A stretch of DNA of 64,000 nucleotides from the NCBI GenBank assembly GCA_037893225.1, contig JAZGUH010000199.1:682001-746000 (forward strand). Direction: 5' to 3'. This stretch comes from Hippasteria phrygiana. Lineage: Eukaryota > Echinodermata > Asteroidea > Valvatida > Goniasteridae. The notes below the pieces were generated by a model, which was not told where the DNA came from, made no database searches, and saw nothing but the letters and a program-made list of their open reading frames with translations. Each line of letters begins with the position of its first letter. The stretch's first letter is position 1. The translations under genes were made by a program, and so were the position numbers. Below, piece by piece: positions 24,301 to 33,278 of this stretch.

Positions 24301-27300
24301 GAATTCTAAAGCAACAGTTCGCATTTCCCTTCTATTTCTTAGGGAAATAATAGCCAATCTTCAACATAAAACTGCGGCCGTTTGGGAATTACAAACAGCC
24401 CAAATGCCCACTACATTTTTTTCAATCTGTTGTCTTTTTTTTTTTTTTTTTACAACAATGATCGGTAAGTTTTGCACACAAAATTTGGGAGCCAAGGATG
24501 GTGTTCGGTATAGCGGTGTTCGGTAAGGCGGCGTTCCACTGTACTGCATTATGTAGTTTTTTCTATTTTCATGTAGAGTTTTTTGTTTTCTACTGTTTCA
24601 AGATTTGAAATCAAACCCATTTTTGCATTCATTTGTTTATTTTGCTGATATTAACCCGGCTTTTTCGCTACTAATTCTTGAAAGTCTTTGTGGTCAAGAC
24701 AACTTAACACGTTGACTGCCGACTACGAGTATATTCGTAGTGAACCAAACGCTATTGTTAGGGTAATTGAATACTCTGGCATCTCCGAAGATACGCTGCT
24801 GGCAATATGAGTACATCAATGTATGGAATGGTTGTGATCGATAGAGACAGCTTGAAAGCACCTCATCAGTATGGACGCATGGCGCTGTATGTCCAGATTG
24901 CACAATGGCAATGTGGTGGCGCCCTATAAATTATGGCTGGCAGTCAACGTGTTAATATATAAATGCATTTGAACAAAATATTTTGAATTGAAAGAATTTG
25001 ATGTACTGCATGAGTTTAAGATTGTTCTCGTGCATCGTGCTATAACAGGTGAAGCGAGCAAGGACCCTGGGGTTGCTATGGGAATGGTTGTCGAGAAAGA
25101 AGGTGATTATTTTTTGTGTGGTTTTTTTTTTTTCATGGGAGGCAAATCCTTAATGTGCGTGGAGACTACATACAACTGTGAATATTTAGGTCTGATCAAT
25201 GAGCCAAGTGTATTTTTGTCAGATTGTGCATGTCCGTTTCAGAATTTTTATTTTTGTCCAATTGTAAATAAAACATTTTGCATTTATGTGGCAGTGCTAT
25301 CAAAATCCGGAATTGGTTGGAAAATCATTTTGAGTCGCCTCACAAATCACTAGAAACAGTATTCATTCGGCTTTCCATTGCTTCCTAGGCAAGCATGTTG
25401 CTATTTTTCACGATAAGCCAGTTCGGTATTTCAACTGCGCATGTGCACAATGACATTTTATCCCGAGTGACCCGTGTGGCTTAACGCACACGTCTGAACG
25501 CAAAAAGGTGGTCGCACAGCGCGCACGTGTTAAATTCAATCAGAATGGGCGTTTGCGTAACATGGCGTGACATAACGTCAGCAATTTTATCCCGCATAAC
25601 CCTTGACCTTTGAGATACCGAACTGACTTATTATCATGCCGTACAACAATTAGACGAATTTCACATTGATGAAAATAGCACCGATCTGTGCACTTCGTGT
25701 TTGAAAGTAAAGCAGGTCATTAAGTTGATTTGAAAATCATTCTGTGAAATAATGGAACATCATGCCGATTAAAAATGAAGTTGGACGATTTTTGTCGTGA
25801 TGAACTGGTACATTGACCATGCCGACTGTGCGCTATGCAGTCATTTGCCTTGATTTATGCATGCATGAATGGATTTGTTTAGCACTGTGTTTGTTGAGCA
25901 CTGAGAGCCTTGCTTTTAACCCGAAAGTGCATAGAAAGTGCATGTGAAATTCGCCTATACCAGCATAACAACCCTTTTTCGTTTAAAGACCTAGTAGAAC
26001 GCTTTTTAAAAATGTGAAATTATTGTCTCAGTCTAACATATGTTAATATAGAGAGCAATACACACAAAAATATGTATTTTCCTTTTTAATTTAGGAAAAC
26101 TTGACTCTCGTCCGTTAATTAATAATGATGGATAGAAAATGACAATATTTAGCAGGAATTTGGTTTCTTGTAATTCATAATTCAGATACTAATCTCTTTT
26201 AGAGAATTAAACTTTGGTTATAGTAGGTCTTTAAGAATTTTTGGTTAGAAGTGGGTTCCAAGCGAGATATTTGGAACCCTCTCCAGTGTATAAAATTTGA
26301 GATTGTTTTTGTTTCACACTGTTAATTCCTACAGTATAAAATGTCTGTCAATCTTCGCGCAAGAATGCGGTGGAGCAACAGATAGTCCAGTGTTGTAGTA
26401 AGAACTGTTACGTTCAAAAACAGTTTCTTCGTAATTTATTATTGGGAGAAATCCATTAAAGTGAAGTTTTGAGTCGGAGCACTGACAAAGCAGCTTTAAA
26501 TACAAAGTTTACAAATATAACATGGTTTGAGGGCGGATAGCAGGGTTGTATTGGAGTCCATCAAAAGTCCCTGCAAGTCCATCACAAACCCTCCAGTCCT
26601 AATCCCAATCACAAGCTATTGAAATGAGCTTTGACAAAGGCATTCCTTTGTCACTGTTCATCCAGTTACTTGTGACCAGCTTTATGAAAGGACTTCTGAC
26701 TGGGCTTGCAAAATGACTTGTGAAAGGACTTGCAGGGACTCCAATACAACTCTGGCGGATAGTCAATACTACCTCCCCGAGGTATTGCAAGTTGACGGAC
26801 TGGTTCCCGAGGCGAAGCCGAGGGAACTAGTTTGTCAACTTCCAATACCGAGGCGAGGAAATATTGACTATCCATCCGAAATAGACCATGTTATATTTGT
26901 TTTACAATACCTCATACATATTCAGTTGCCATTACAATTTCAGGAGCAAGGGGAGAGGCAATACTATAACCCTGATGACATGGATTAACATTCAAATGCG
27001 CCGGGCCATCTTTTCATGTGTATGAAGGGCGATGTTCACGCGTGCGTACTACACCCATGTGACAGTTCCACGATTACTTCATAAAAAGTGCATGTACGTA
27101 GACTGTCGCACGGGTAACCCATGTGTTAGTCTACTATGCATGCATATTTGCCCTGTGTGTGAATACTTGTGTGCGTGCTTGGTAAACAGCAAAAATAGCG
27201 GCAGGCACGTGATGGTGAATGGACCAGTGAGGATTCGGCTCTCGATCATGAATATGTATGAGGTATAGTAATAGATATTCTCTCGTTTGAGAGAATCGTC

Positions 27301-27859
27301 TTTCGTCCTTTTTCTGTTCGCCCATTGAATTCATGAAAATATTGTTTCGTATCATTTCATTTCAGATCTGACGGCCTGCACCGTCACGACCGAGAAGCAG
27401 TTGGCGCGCTGCCAACGCAACCTCCTCGCTTTTGAGAACCTGATCGAGGAAGAGGCCCAAGCGGACTTGACGCTGACCATTCAAGACGTGGCCAGATATC
27501 CCTCAGTCGACTGGCACAGCCATCTATACCGAAACCGCGAGACTGCCACCCACGAGATGAACGTGGGCGTGTCATACGTCGGCGATGCCAAACCGGTGCC
27601 CTTTGCCCAGCGGCACACGCAGTATCACACAGACTCTGTAGACGTCACGGAGACGGTGACGACGGTTTTGCCTAGCATCTCGGACGCTCTGCGGTGGGCC
27701 GCCTCGTGGGCGGACCGCGAACAGAGCTCTTTGGAACCAGCGAAAGATGCCACACCACAAAAACCACACATCCAGATGCTGATCACCGGAAGCCTCCATT
27801 TGGTGGGAGCGGTCATCAAAGTGCTGGATCCGGAACTTGTGAACAGGCCTGGAAGCTAG
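12218..27859 (+). CDS. FPGS: Folylpolyglutamate synthase, 11 exons, 5' end missing
   Basis: FPGS adds glutamates to folates with ATP, which retains them in cytosol and mitochondria. Joined exons (1,779 bases including the stop) keep one frame through ten introns and give about 592 residues, close to the whole vertebrate protein. Family landmarks in order: P-loop GTKGKGS (about residues 59-65 of this fragment), [110 protein letters not shown], and C-terminal [15 protein letters not shown]. These follow the order of vertebrate FPGS and include catalytic and folate-binding regions. The leader and first conserved residues are not in the recognised exons, so the start is unknown. Introns hold many nested transposable elements. 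Confidence 0.96.
12652..12770 (+). CDS. FPGS: FPGS exon B (P-loop)
   Basis: Acceptor TGTGCACAG, donor GTAATT. Encodes [20 protein letters not shown] and continues to GFKTGFF, ending with two bases (AG) of a split serine codon. The last ~60 bases plus the donor are amplified downstream (12780-13530). Confidence 0.95.
12780..13530 (+). repeat. Exon-derived tandem repeats in FPGS intron
   Basis: Between 12788 and about 13110 diverged units repeat the 3' end of exon B (GTCTGTGCTCTCTGTGAGAG... TTCAGGTAATTTGTGGATAT), including the splice donor. From about 13205 to 13480 a shorter derivative of about 57-60 bases, with TAATTTGTGGATATTGTGTG and CTCTGAGTGAGT, repeats about five times. Several units keep codons and a GTAATT donor but have no acceptor of their own. 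Confidence 0.85.
13641..13833 (+). CDS. FPGS: FPGS exon C
   Basis: Acceptor TTTTAATAG, donor GTAACG. The first base completes the split serine, giving [19 protein letters not shown]... through [20 protein letters not shown]. Ends in phase 0. Confidence 0.95.
14105..14200 (-). mobile_element. tRNA-derived SINE fragment
   Basis: On the minus strand GTGGGTTCGAGTCC is a good polymerase III B box within a tRNA-like 3' half, but there is no clear A box or cloverleaf. CTCACAGG-type flanks (GTGTGAAAAAAATTCACAG, 14110-14128) form a small hairpin. Confidence 0.45.
14596..14657 (+). CDS. FPGS: FPGS exon D
   Basis: Acceptor CCGTTTCAG, donor GTATGT. Encodes [20 protein letters not shown], the conserved EVG.GG..DCTN block, ending with two bases of a split arginine codon. 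Confidence 0.95.
14782..15090 (-). mobile_element. tRNA-like SINE interrupted by a TTAA element
   Basis: On the minus strand TGGTAGAGCGCCGG plus GCAGGTTCAAGCCC make the A- and B-box halves of a degenerate tRNA. The A box (TAGCTTAATGGTAGAGC) is broken at its TTAA by the element at 14849-15068. Acceptor-stem bases pair only with wobble, so this is not called a functional tRNA gene. Confidence 0.6.
14849..15068 (+). mobile_element. piggyBac-like MITE, TTAA-flanked
   Basis: Bounded by TTAA at 14849-14852 and 15065-15068. Outer sequence CCCCTTTGGGCACGGTATTT at the left. A second copy in inverted orientation lies at 17629-17846, about 80% similar by eye. No coding region; TTAA duplication is the piggyBac hallmark. 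Confidence 0.7.
15218..15346. mobile_element. piggyBac-like mini element, TTAA-flanked
   Basis: TTAA at 15218-15221 and 15343-15346. TIRs CTCTTTCACTACGG and CCGTAGCGGAAGAG. 121 bases between the TTAAs, no coding region. It lies inside another TIR element. Confidence 0.7.
15366..15395 (+). repeat. Poly-C tract (30 C)
   Basis: Uninterrupted cytosines in an FPGS intron. Confidence 0.9.
15745..15847 (+). CDS. FPGS: FPGS exon E
   Basis: Acceptor TGAATGCAG, donor GTAAGA. Completes the split arginine, then [20 protein letters not shown] through [10 protein letters not shown]. Ends in phase 0. Confidence 0.95.
15861..16873. mobile_element. About 1 kb TIR element with GGGGCCGTCCATAAAGTACG ends
   Basis: Left TAGGGGCCGTCCATAAAGTA at 15861, right TACTTTATGGACGGCCCCTA ending at 16873. 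Flanked by TA on both sides, so the duplication may be TA. Subterminal C-rich blocks (CCCCCCCTCCCCCC, TACGCAT-like words) occur at both ends. It begins 14 bases after the exon E donor. No transposase seen. Confidence 0.75.
16917..17110. repeat. Low-complexity AGCCTAGCCCAGCTC repeat (C-rich strand up)
   Basis: Degenerate pentamer-like repeats (AGCCC, AGCTC, GCCTA). It is complementary in style to the G-rich block at 19396-19925 in a later intron. Confidence 0.75.
17256..17333 (+). CDS. FPGS: FPGS exon F
   Basis: Acceptor TTCACGCAG, donor GTAAGT. 26 codons, [20 protein letters not shown] through IECG, phase 0 on both sides. Confidence 0.93.
17430..17891. mobile_element. TIR element hosting a nested TTAA element
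   Basis: GTGACGCGCTCTGAAAAAAA at the left and a matching TTTTTGTAGAGCGGGTCAC at the right. ATTT(G) flanks both sides as a possible short duplication. The piggyBac-like copy at 17629-17846 sits inside. Confidence 0.6.
17629..17846 (-). mobile_element. piggyBac-like MITE, inverted copy of 14849-15068
   Basis: TTAA at 17629-17632 and 17843-17846. On the minus strand it reads GGCACGGTATTTTACGGGAG and stays alignable to the 14849 copy through its length. Confidence 0.7.
18496..19047 (+). mobile_element. tRNA-derived SINE, split by a TIR element
   Basis: 18496-18617 matches the body of the SINE at 39251-39438 (GACTAGCGCCCACCCGAACA...TTTGGGAGACTGCCAACATA). The tRNA 3' part (GAAGGTCGCAGGTTCAAAT) resumes near 19002. 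The intervening 18618-18993 is a separate TIR element. Confidence 0.7.
18618..18993. mobile_element. TIR element inserted in a SINE
   Basis: Left end AGCAGCGTTCGCATTGGACT and right end GTCCAATGCGGACACAGCT are inverted copies. CATTGGAC-like words recur inside. No coding region. Confidence 0.6.
19076..19247 (+). CDS. FPGS: FPGS exon G
   Basis: Acceptor AATCGGCAG, donor GTAGGT. Encodes [20 protein letters not shown] then [19 protein letters not shown] to about KAECK, phase 1 end. LGL.G.HQ..NA is the conserved block. Confidence 0.88.
19396..19925. repeat. G-rich GGGCTAGGCTAAGCTG low-complexity repeat, switch-region-like
   Basis: About 530 bases of degenerate GGGCT/GAGCT/GGCTA words; G-rich strand is the FPGS sense strand. 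A GT microsatellite precedes it at 19307-19330. Confidence 0.8.
20022..20147 (+). CDS. FPGS: FPGS exon H
   Basis: The phase fits the flanking exons (starts with AG completing a lysine, ends in phase 1) with acceptor CCGGAAG and donor GTAATC. Encodes [20 protein letters not shown] through VVPPYFMKG. This segment is variable in the family, so support comes mainly from phase and position. Confidence 0.7.
20480..20829. repeat. 16-bp minisatellite TGCCAAGCGCACCAAG, about 22 copies
   Basis: Tandem 16-base units, with a few shortened or varied (CATTAAG) units in the first third. The period is not a multiple of 3 and both strands are open, so the long ORFs over it are artefacts. Confidence 0.92.
21039..21265 (+). 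CDS. FPGS: FPGS exon I
   Basis: Acceptor TTTTTTAG, donor GTATGT. Encodes [20 protein letters not shown], the conserved [10 protein letters not shown] box and [19 protein letters not shown]. Ends in phase 0. Confidence 0.95.
21609..22072 (-). pseudogene. RecQ-like DNA helicase fragment (motifs 0, I and Ia), broken by a micro-insertion
   Basis: On the minus strand the first ORF (22072 to 21791) has [19 protein letters not shown] followed by the Walker A box [12 protein letters not shown], as in RecQ helicases. A second ORF in another frame (to 21609) has [15 protein letters not shown], matching motif Ia. The two frames differ by 2, and the 25-bp palindrome plus 7-bp duplication at 21792-21823 totals 32 bases, so omitting it makes the frame continuous from LDFLNE to VTECKQ. 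The DEAH box and later motifs are absent; a stop follows LNSVY. This is a 5' gene fragment, likely captured by the surrounding element. Confidence 0.75.
21792..21816. mobile_element. Ultra-short palindromic insertion, copy 1 (25 bp)
   Basis: Arms CATGGAGGT and ACCTCCATG around AGGAAAC. Perfect 7-bp direct repeats CTTCGTT at 21785-21791 and 21817-21823. It breaks the helicase frame. Confidence 0.8.
22332..23985. other. FPGS intron sequence with inverted segments, no exon seen
   Basis: 22955-23035 and 23549-23612 are inverted copies (AAATCGAATCGTTGTACACG against its complement). Small GC palindromes such as CCGGCAATTGCCGG lie near 23451. Nothing here matches FPGS. Confidence 0.5.
23986..24055 (+). 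CDS. FPGS: FPGS exon J
   Basis: Acceptor TTTCTTGAAG, donor GTTAGC (weak). Encodes [20 protein letters not shown] then NSA, phase 1 end; CQFD.AVFCPN is conserved. Confidence 0.93.
24121..24541. mobile_element. pogo/Tigger-like MITE
   Basis: TA at 24119-24120 and 24542-24543 flanks TIRs CAGTGGAACGTCGCTATAAC and a matching GGCGTTCCACTG. Inner GTTCGGTATAGCG repeats near both ends. CAGTGGAAC ends with TA duplication are typical of pogo/Tigger elements. No transposase. Confidence 0.8.
24704..24955. mobile_element. piggyBac-like MITE with CACGTTGACTGCC TIRs
   Basis: TTAA at 24704-24707 and 24952-24955; perfect 13-bp TIRs CACGTTGACTGCC and GGCAGTCAACGTG. 244 bases between the TTAAs, no coding region. 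Confidence 0.85.
25414..25633. mobile_element. TIR element, ATAAGCCAGTTCGGTAT family
   Basis: Left AAGCCAGTTCGGTATTTCAA and right GAGATACCGAACTGACTTAT, with a second inner pair around TTTATCCCG. A relative lies at 54686-55117. Confidence 0.65.
26095..26240 (+). repeat. Dispersed repeat, copy without micro-insertion
   Basis: ACTCTCGTCCGTTAATTAAT to TATAGTAGGTCTTTAAG. It aligns with 58100-58265, which has 34 extra bases at the point corresponding to 26222-26223 (see 58222-58248). Confidence 0.85.
26510..27271 (-). mobile_element. Two-module hairpin element, inverted copy of 10805-11396
   Basis: Module B (26512-26905) has outer TIRs ACAAATATAACATGGTTT and ACCATGTTATATTTGT around nested hairpins (GAGGTATTGCAAGTTGAC with its complement; loop CCCGAGGCGAAGCCGAGGG). 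Module A (about 26908-27271) has ATACCTCATACATATTCA and TGAATATGTATGAGGTAT. The joint between modules matches the joint at 11226 on the other strand. Confidence 0.65.
26541..26754. mobile_element. hAT-like MITE
   Basis: 8-bp duplications GCGGATAG at 26533-26540 and 26755-26762. TIRs CAGGGTTGTATTGGAGTCC and GGACTCCAATACAACTCTG. Nested inside module B of the two-module element. No coding region. Confidence 0.85.
27366..27859 (+). CDS. FPGS: FPGS last exon
   Basis: Acceptor TCATTTCAG. AT completes an aspartate codon, then [20 protein letters not shown]... to the C-terminal [19 protein letters not shown] and the stop at 27857-27859. The middle is acidic and variable, as in vertebrates. Confidence 0.95.
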
Positions 27860-28081
27860 AGAAGCTGGGATTGGTCTCGTATAAATTTCATCTGTCTTTC
27901 TTGTCGGTTGCTCGAAACTTTGTAAGTGACAAGCTTTTGTGAAAATAAGTCAAATGTCGCAAACCAAACTTTTTGAGTTGATTTATACGTGTTTACAAAG
28001 AGCATGAAGTGTACATTGAATGTACTTGACCTCAATTGGATATCGTGTTTTTTTCCCCGATAATCAAAAAGTCTTTACAAA

Positions 28082-28087
28082 AATAAA
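28082..28087 (+). promoter_or_regulatory. Candidate polyadenylation signal of FPGS
   Basis: AATAAA about 220 bases after the stop. It is the first good hexamer noticed; other A-rich sites nearby could also serve. Confidence 0.4.
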
Positions 28088-28751
28088 GCTTCGAAAAATT
28101 TATTTGAAAACCAAAGTCTCCAGTTACAATCAAACTTTTAAGTTTTTTTTTTTTATTTTGTTTTTTTGGATAATATTGAAATGCACAACAAAGAAGCAGA
28201 TGAACATAAAAATACCAAAAGTGACTTTTCAGATTTGTTTCATGTGTTCGATTTTTCACGGCCAATTGACCTATCGCCATTCATAGCCAATCATTAGCCT
28301 ATCATAGCACCTGCTGAATGTCACATGACATTCTAAATCTTGGGCAAACAACAATTTCCAAGCATGTGCAAGCCCCACATGTGCTTCTTGTTCTTAAAAA
28401 CTCAATGTGATTCAGCTGCAGGCGTATATACGTGTAAACACTATGGGAAAGGTTATCCGAGACAAATCCTAGATATGCCGCAGAGGTGCAGAGTTGTCCA
28501 AGAACTTGTAAACGCGATAATTCCATGACATGGAAACGCGACTTGTGACTTGTTTTCACAGAGCAGGACCCAATTTCCCAGGGTTGCTAATAACCACACA
28601 AGTTTCTGTCCATTTGTAAGTTTTAAGCACAGGAAAGAGCTTGTTACATGTAACTTCAGAGGCAGAAATTGTTCAAAATAGTGACGCAACAATATAGAAA
28701 TCTCCATGCATGAGCGAGCATGCGTTAGGATGACTCGGCCGTAAAATAGTG

Positions 28752-29070
28752 CTTAAAGGTAGTATACATCATTTGCAAACATCCAAAAACAAAAACCACT
28801 GAATTATTACAAAATACCATGCTAGACTGCAAGTAAATAGCAGTCTCAAGCATCCGGTGAAATCATGGCACCTGGTGTGCTGTCGTTTACAAGAAAAGTG
28901 TAAATTTATATCGTTTTCCCAACGATAGTCGGCCGACAATCCTTGGAAATAGTCTGTTTTCCGAACATAATTTTTTCTCTCCACGCAGACTACGGTTTTC
29001 CCAGCATCTATGCACACAAAACCTTAAATAGGTCAGTGTTGCAGTGTTTGCTGGTAACCTGGTATTTGCT
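28752..29070 (-). mobile_element. Dispersed TIR repeat (AAAGGTAGTATACATC ends), truncated
   Basis: Left end AAAGGTAGTATACATCATTT. The body matches 35911-36315, 49440-49770, 52070-52400 and 63285-63640 (GACAGCACACCAGGTGCCAT on one strand). The far end is lost here. Confidence 0.65.
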
Positions 29071-29822
29071 GGTATGCCAAGACTGGGGCCGTGCAGCCAA
29101 GCGTAAATGCAAACAGTAGGCACCACACTGAATAGAGTGATCATATTCATCGCACTTGAATAAGAGCTTCGTTTGAAAAAGCTCCATCAATTCATTACAC
29201 TCCCATTCAAGAACAATATAGTTGAAACATGAATGGATTGAGTACGTGCAGGAATGCGCCTATAGGTCTTTTTTCAAACCGCGGCTATGGCCGTTGTCCA
29301 TATTCGAGAGGTTAAGCAACCCTATGCAATTGGGCCCAGATCACAAATTGCAATTTCCTAATCATTTTTGAGGTACATGCATTCCGTGGAAGTACATGTA
29401 TTTGGTGATGGTGCATATTACTTGTAATCCCGTGATAAAATATTTCAATAGATCTGAGGCTAATTTTATAGCGCTACTAAGCACACACACAAAATTGCTC
29501 GGCATTACAAGGTTAATATGATTACCAACCAACTTTTCATGTGTATTGCGTATTGCTTGTGACTGGTATTCGGCTGTTGTTTGCTTAGCATGAAAATCAC
29601 ACTGAGTTTTTGCTGGTAACCTAAAATGTTTGGGTGTAGAAGCTCCATGAAATTGGCTATAGCACTAAAGCAAAAACAGGTTACCAGCCAAAATTGGTTG
29701 TTGATTGATTCTTGTTTAACAGGGAAAACTTTCCAACGGGGGTGAGATTTGTCAGGATTTTTCCTGATTTCAGGATTTTTTTAAGAATCTCTTTTGCAAT
29801 CTGGAATTCCTGAGGTGTTGTC

Positions 29823-30870
29823 TTAAAGGAGAATTCCAGGCTCTATAATATTTTATCTAGTTTAAAAGAACATACACTAACATACAGACTGCACCGAGAG
29901 TTGGATTTTCTTTGTTATGGAGAACGACACACGCTCCCTTTATATTTACGATTTCTTGCCATTCAGCATTACAAAGGGCGCGTCCATACTGTTTGAATTT
30001 CCCGCAACATCCGGGAGATTATGACGTAGTGTCCGCACCTCAATGGAAACCCATGGTTGGCTACGTGCGGTATGCACTGGTATCACACCTAGACGCAGCT
30101 TACTGCATATGAATACGTATGTTTTATAAGGCGCCCGACTATTGCGTGTATGCGTAAGGCTAAAGTTTATTTCGGCTTGACGTGCTGCAATTTATCGTGG
30201 TTTTTCATGTTTTTTTTAGAAGAGCACAAAGTCTGTTCTGGTCGGAAAGAAAATATGTTAGGCACTGTATCATCTCAAAGATTCTTAGCCTACCCCAGGA
30301 GAAATGCCTGCCGATTTTCCTCAAAGCAATCTGGTTCGAAGTCGAGCTTCGCGTTTTTATATCGTTCAGCCATTTCTTACAAATATCCGGTCATTTGGGG
30401 GATTGGGAATTTGGAAGAAGCTGAGACCTTTTCGAGAATTCGGTTTATTTGAGCAGCCAAAAGCTTGCCAAATCGTCAAACGACAGAGTTTTGCTTTAGT
30501 AGTCAGGCAAAAATTTGCCAGGAATATGGAAAACAGACGTGCGTCAAGGAACAACACTGCCACGTTCTCGTGTGTGTTGCATGTCAGACAATGGTTCACT
30601 GCACTCGCACAGCTCAGGCCACGGAGCCGGCCGGGTACCCGGCCGGCCGGCCGGCTTAATCGTAGTGCAGCCACTACGTCACAGTATCCCGGATGTACCG
30701 ATATTCCAGAGCAAAAGGGCGGCTCGCATGACAGCAGGCGCGTTATGAAAAAATCTCTGGTTTATACGATTACCGAAACCAATCAAAATGGAATAGAAAG
30801 TAAGTCACAATTGCAATTAACGTTCTTTAACATTATGTTTTTATAAACTCAGGGTGGACTTTCCCTTTAA
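29823..30870. mobile_element. piggyBac-like element, about 1.04 kb, TTAA-flanked
   Basis: TTAA at 29823-29826 and 30867-30870; ends AAGGAGAATTCCAGGC and GGTGGACTTTCCC. The flanks (GAGGTGTTGTC and CGGTGTTTTTACCTGT) are joined directly at 33809-33837 in a paralogous repeat (GTTGTCCTAAAGGTGTTTTT), which is the empty site. The ORF of about 180 codons inside (30304-30846) has no recognisable domain. Confidence 0.75.
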
Positions 30871-31690
30871 CGGTGTTTTTACCTGTAAAGGTGGATACAG
30901 ACCAATAAAAACGGATATTTTAAGGGGGTGCCTTTAGGCAAATACGAACTATATGTTGATCTGGGGTCCTCGTGGATTTTTCGTGGATTTCGTGGATTTT
31001 AAATTTTTGTCCAATCTCACCCCTATTCTAAATTTCTAAGCATATTTTGTTTTAAACAGCTCCAATTGGGTCTTATATACAGTACATTAAATGAACTGTC
31101 GAATAACTTCAGTCAATGTATTGCATCTCCTTGTTTTGGTTAGTGATACAGGTAGTTCAAGGGCAATATTTGTTTTGTTGACTTGATAACAATACAAATT
31201 TGACTAAATAAAATAATGTAAATAATGTAAATAGAATATCTTTTGTTAGAATTGCATTATGATTGATTTCTTGCTGGGTTTAGACACAGGACACCCATGT
31301 GAAAATGAATACGGTCTTTACAAAATTTAATTGAAAATTGTAAAATGGATTATTTTAAGTAAATCTTGAATGAGCCTTGATATCAAAGTTTGAAAAGCTT
31401 TGCAGAAAAGCTTGGGTGAACTTTTAGTTTGACTAAAACCTGATGCGCTAGTGTAAAAAAGTACATTGCAAGAAACATAATATTTTTGTTTCCTTTTCAT
31501 AATTGCTGCAGTGGCCAAATATGAGACTAACTATTGCCAATTTGTAGTTTTATGTACAGATGTAAATATAACGATTTATAATTATTTTAGTTGAATTTGG
31601 TGTGATATTCGTCAACACCATTTTCAGTATCTGTGTTGGGGCCGTGGTGCGTATTAAATCACTTCTGAAGATTTTTACAAAACAACAACC
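30871..31690. other. AT-rich intergenic sequence
   Basis: Nothing recognised except the start of the host repeat around the TTAA element (to about 30950). Confidence 0.4.
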
Positions 31691-31699
31691 CTCCTACTA

Positions 31700-32295
31700 T
31701 TTCACCATACAAAACCTTACAAAATGTCCATATCCAAATGTTACCATAGCATTAACACACACATGGCAAAACCATACAGTTTAATGCTATAGCAAGCTTA
31801 TTGACATGGCAAAACCATACACATGGTTTTGTATGGTAAACATGCTTCACTGTGGCACACAGTGTATGCCAAATGGTTTTGTATGGTAAACATGCTTCAC
31901 TGTGGTGTACAATGTATGCCAAATGGTTTTGTGTGGTGAATATACTTCATTGTGGCTTATCAACAGACTACTTGGGGCTATGGTGAGTTATATATAATGT
32001 ATAAAGAGAAACCACCCTAATTCTAAAATGGTATAGCCCTATTCATCAATGTTCCCCAGTACACAATGGAGTTGGTTCACCATACAAAACCTTGCACCTG
32101 CCAGCAGACACAGCCTGTACAACCATACAAAACCTTACAGTGCCACACAGAGGTCAAGGTGATTTACCATTCATCACCTTACATAGTTCAGTACAGGCAA
32201 GTCTTTTGACCATACAAAACCAGACAGCTGTCAGGTTTTGTATGGTATACCTGCTGTACACTCAGTGACTCACTGTATGGTTTTGTATGGTGAAT
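31700..32295. repeat. Cluster of CCATACAAAACC words in both orientations
   Basis: About ten exact or near copies of CCATACAAAACC or GGTTTTGTATGG in 600 bases (for example 31704, 31818, 31875, 32084, 32122, 32210, 32232, 32278). Some face each other as hairpins: 32210-32242 has arms ACCATACAAAACC(A)GACAG with the complement. Confidence 0.75.
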
Positions 32296-32408
32296 AAACT
32301 TTCTTATAAATTGCCTCAAGAGTAGGAGGGTTTTAATTGCAGGGATTTTTTTTATCAAAGATATTTTATCAAACAAACTGAAACTGATTTGATAATTTTG
32401 ATGAATTT

Positions 32409-32597
32409 TCAATAGTAAACAAAGAAAACTGACAGGAGTGGGTTTTGGACCTGCGGCCTCTGCCGGATAACCATACCGGCACTATACAAACCCAGCTTAT
32501 CTTGCCCTATGTTCGGGGTAAATCTTTGTTCGGGGGCGCTGGTCGGCTGTCTTAAACTCATAATACCGTATAGCCAGGCGTCGGGGACAGTTTTGCA
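32409..32597 (-). mobile_element. tRNA-derived SINE copy
   Basis: On the minus strand the body CTGGCTATACGG... GCGCCC... AACAAAGAT leads to a tRNA-like segment with GCCGCAGGTCCAAAACCC. It is more diverged than the 39251 copy and shares the AACTGAC flank. Confidence 0.55.
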
Positions 32598-33278
32598 CTA
32601 GAGGGTCTCTAATTTATTAGGTAGAGATAAAATGGCTTCTGTTTTTCCAAACTTTGGTGCTTAGGAGAAACAGCTCGTTGTTTTAAGCCCTTCAAATACT
32701 CGGTAGTCAAATGATTTTGCCAAATGAAGCCAATTTTTTTGCTCAAAAAACTTACTTTTCGGATGAAAAAAACAAATTTTATTAATTTTTTTACTGAAGC
32801 ATTTACCTTCAGCTTTAATTTTACCAATTTCTTTTCCCCTTATTTGTTATTTAAAGCTTTCTGTAATAATTTTCAGGCATGCAACTTTTCCTCGGATCAG
32901 CTGATTTCCTCGTTTTTCACTTCACACTTGTGCCATTGAAAATTGAAAAACACTGTACAAAGTCTTGTAAAGATTGGAATTTCCTCGTTTTTTTGTTAAT
33001 TCCAAGTTGCATGCCTGAATTTTCTGTGCCAAATTTGTAATTAGGCCTGTCTGGCACAAAGACATGATGTTTGTGGAATATAGAAAAAAAGAAAAAAAAA
33101 TGAGAAATAAATCAGTATTCCTGATTTGTTAGGATTGATCATAAAACTAATATATATGTACCAGAAAGGTTAAAATGTCAGCTTTCATATGACACCTTAC
33201 ATGTATGTGGTGTAATCCAATCAGGCATTATGACATAATGAGCACTTTCACTAAGACAGGTGCAAATGCTGTTTTGGA

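Noticed and set aside
24988..25353. Extra FPGS exon
   Set aside because: Exon J (ending in phase 1) joins the last exon directly in frame, and the ORF shows no FPGS similarity.
28316..28333. 18-bp palindrome GAATGTCACATGACATTC
   Set aside because: No flanking duplication or second copy; expected by chance at this scale.
30304..30846. 180-codon ORF in the 1.04 kb TTAA element
   Set aside because: No transposase motif or domain; several overlapping frames are open in this GC-richer part.
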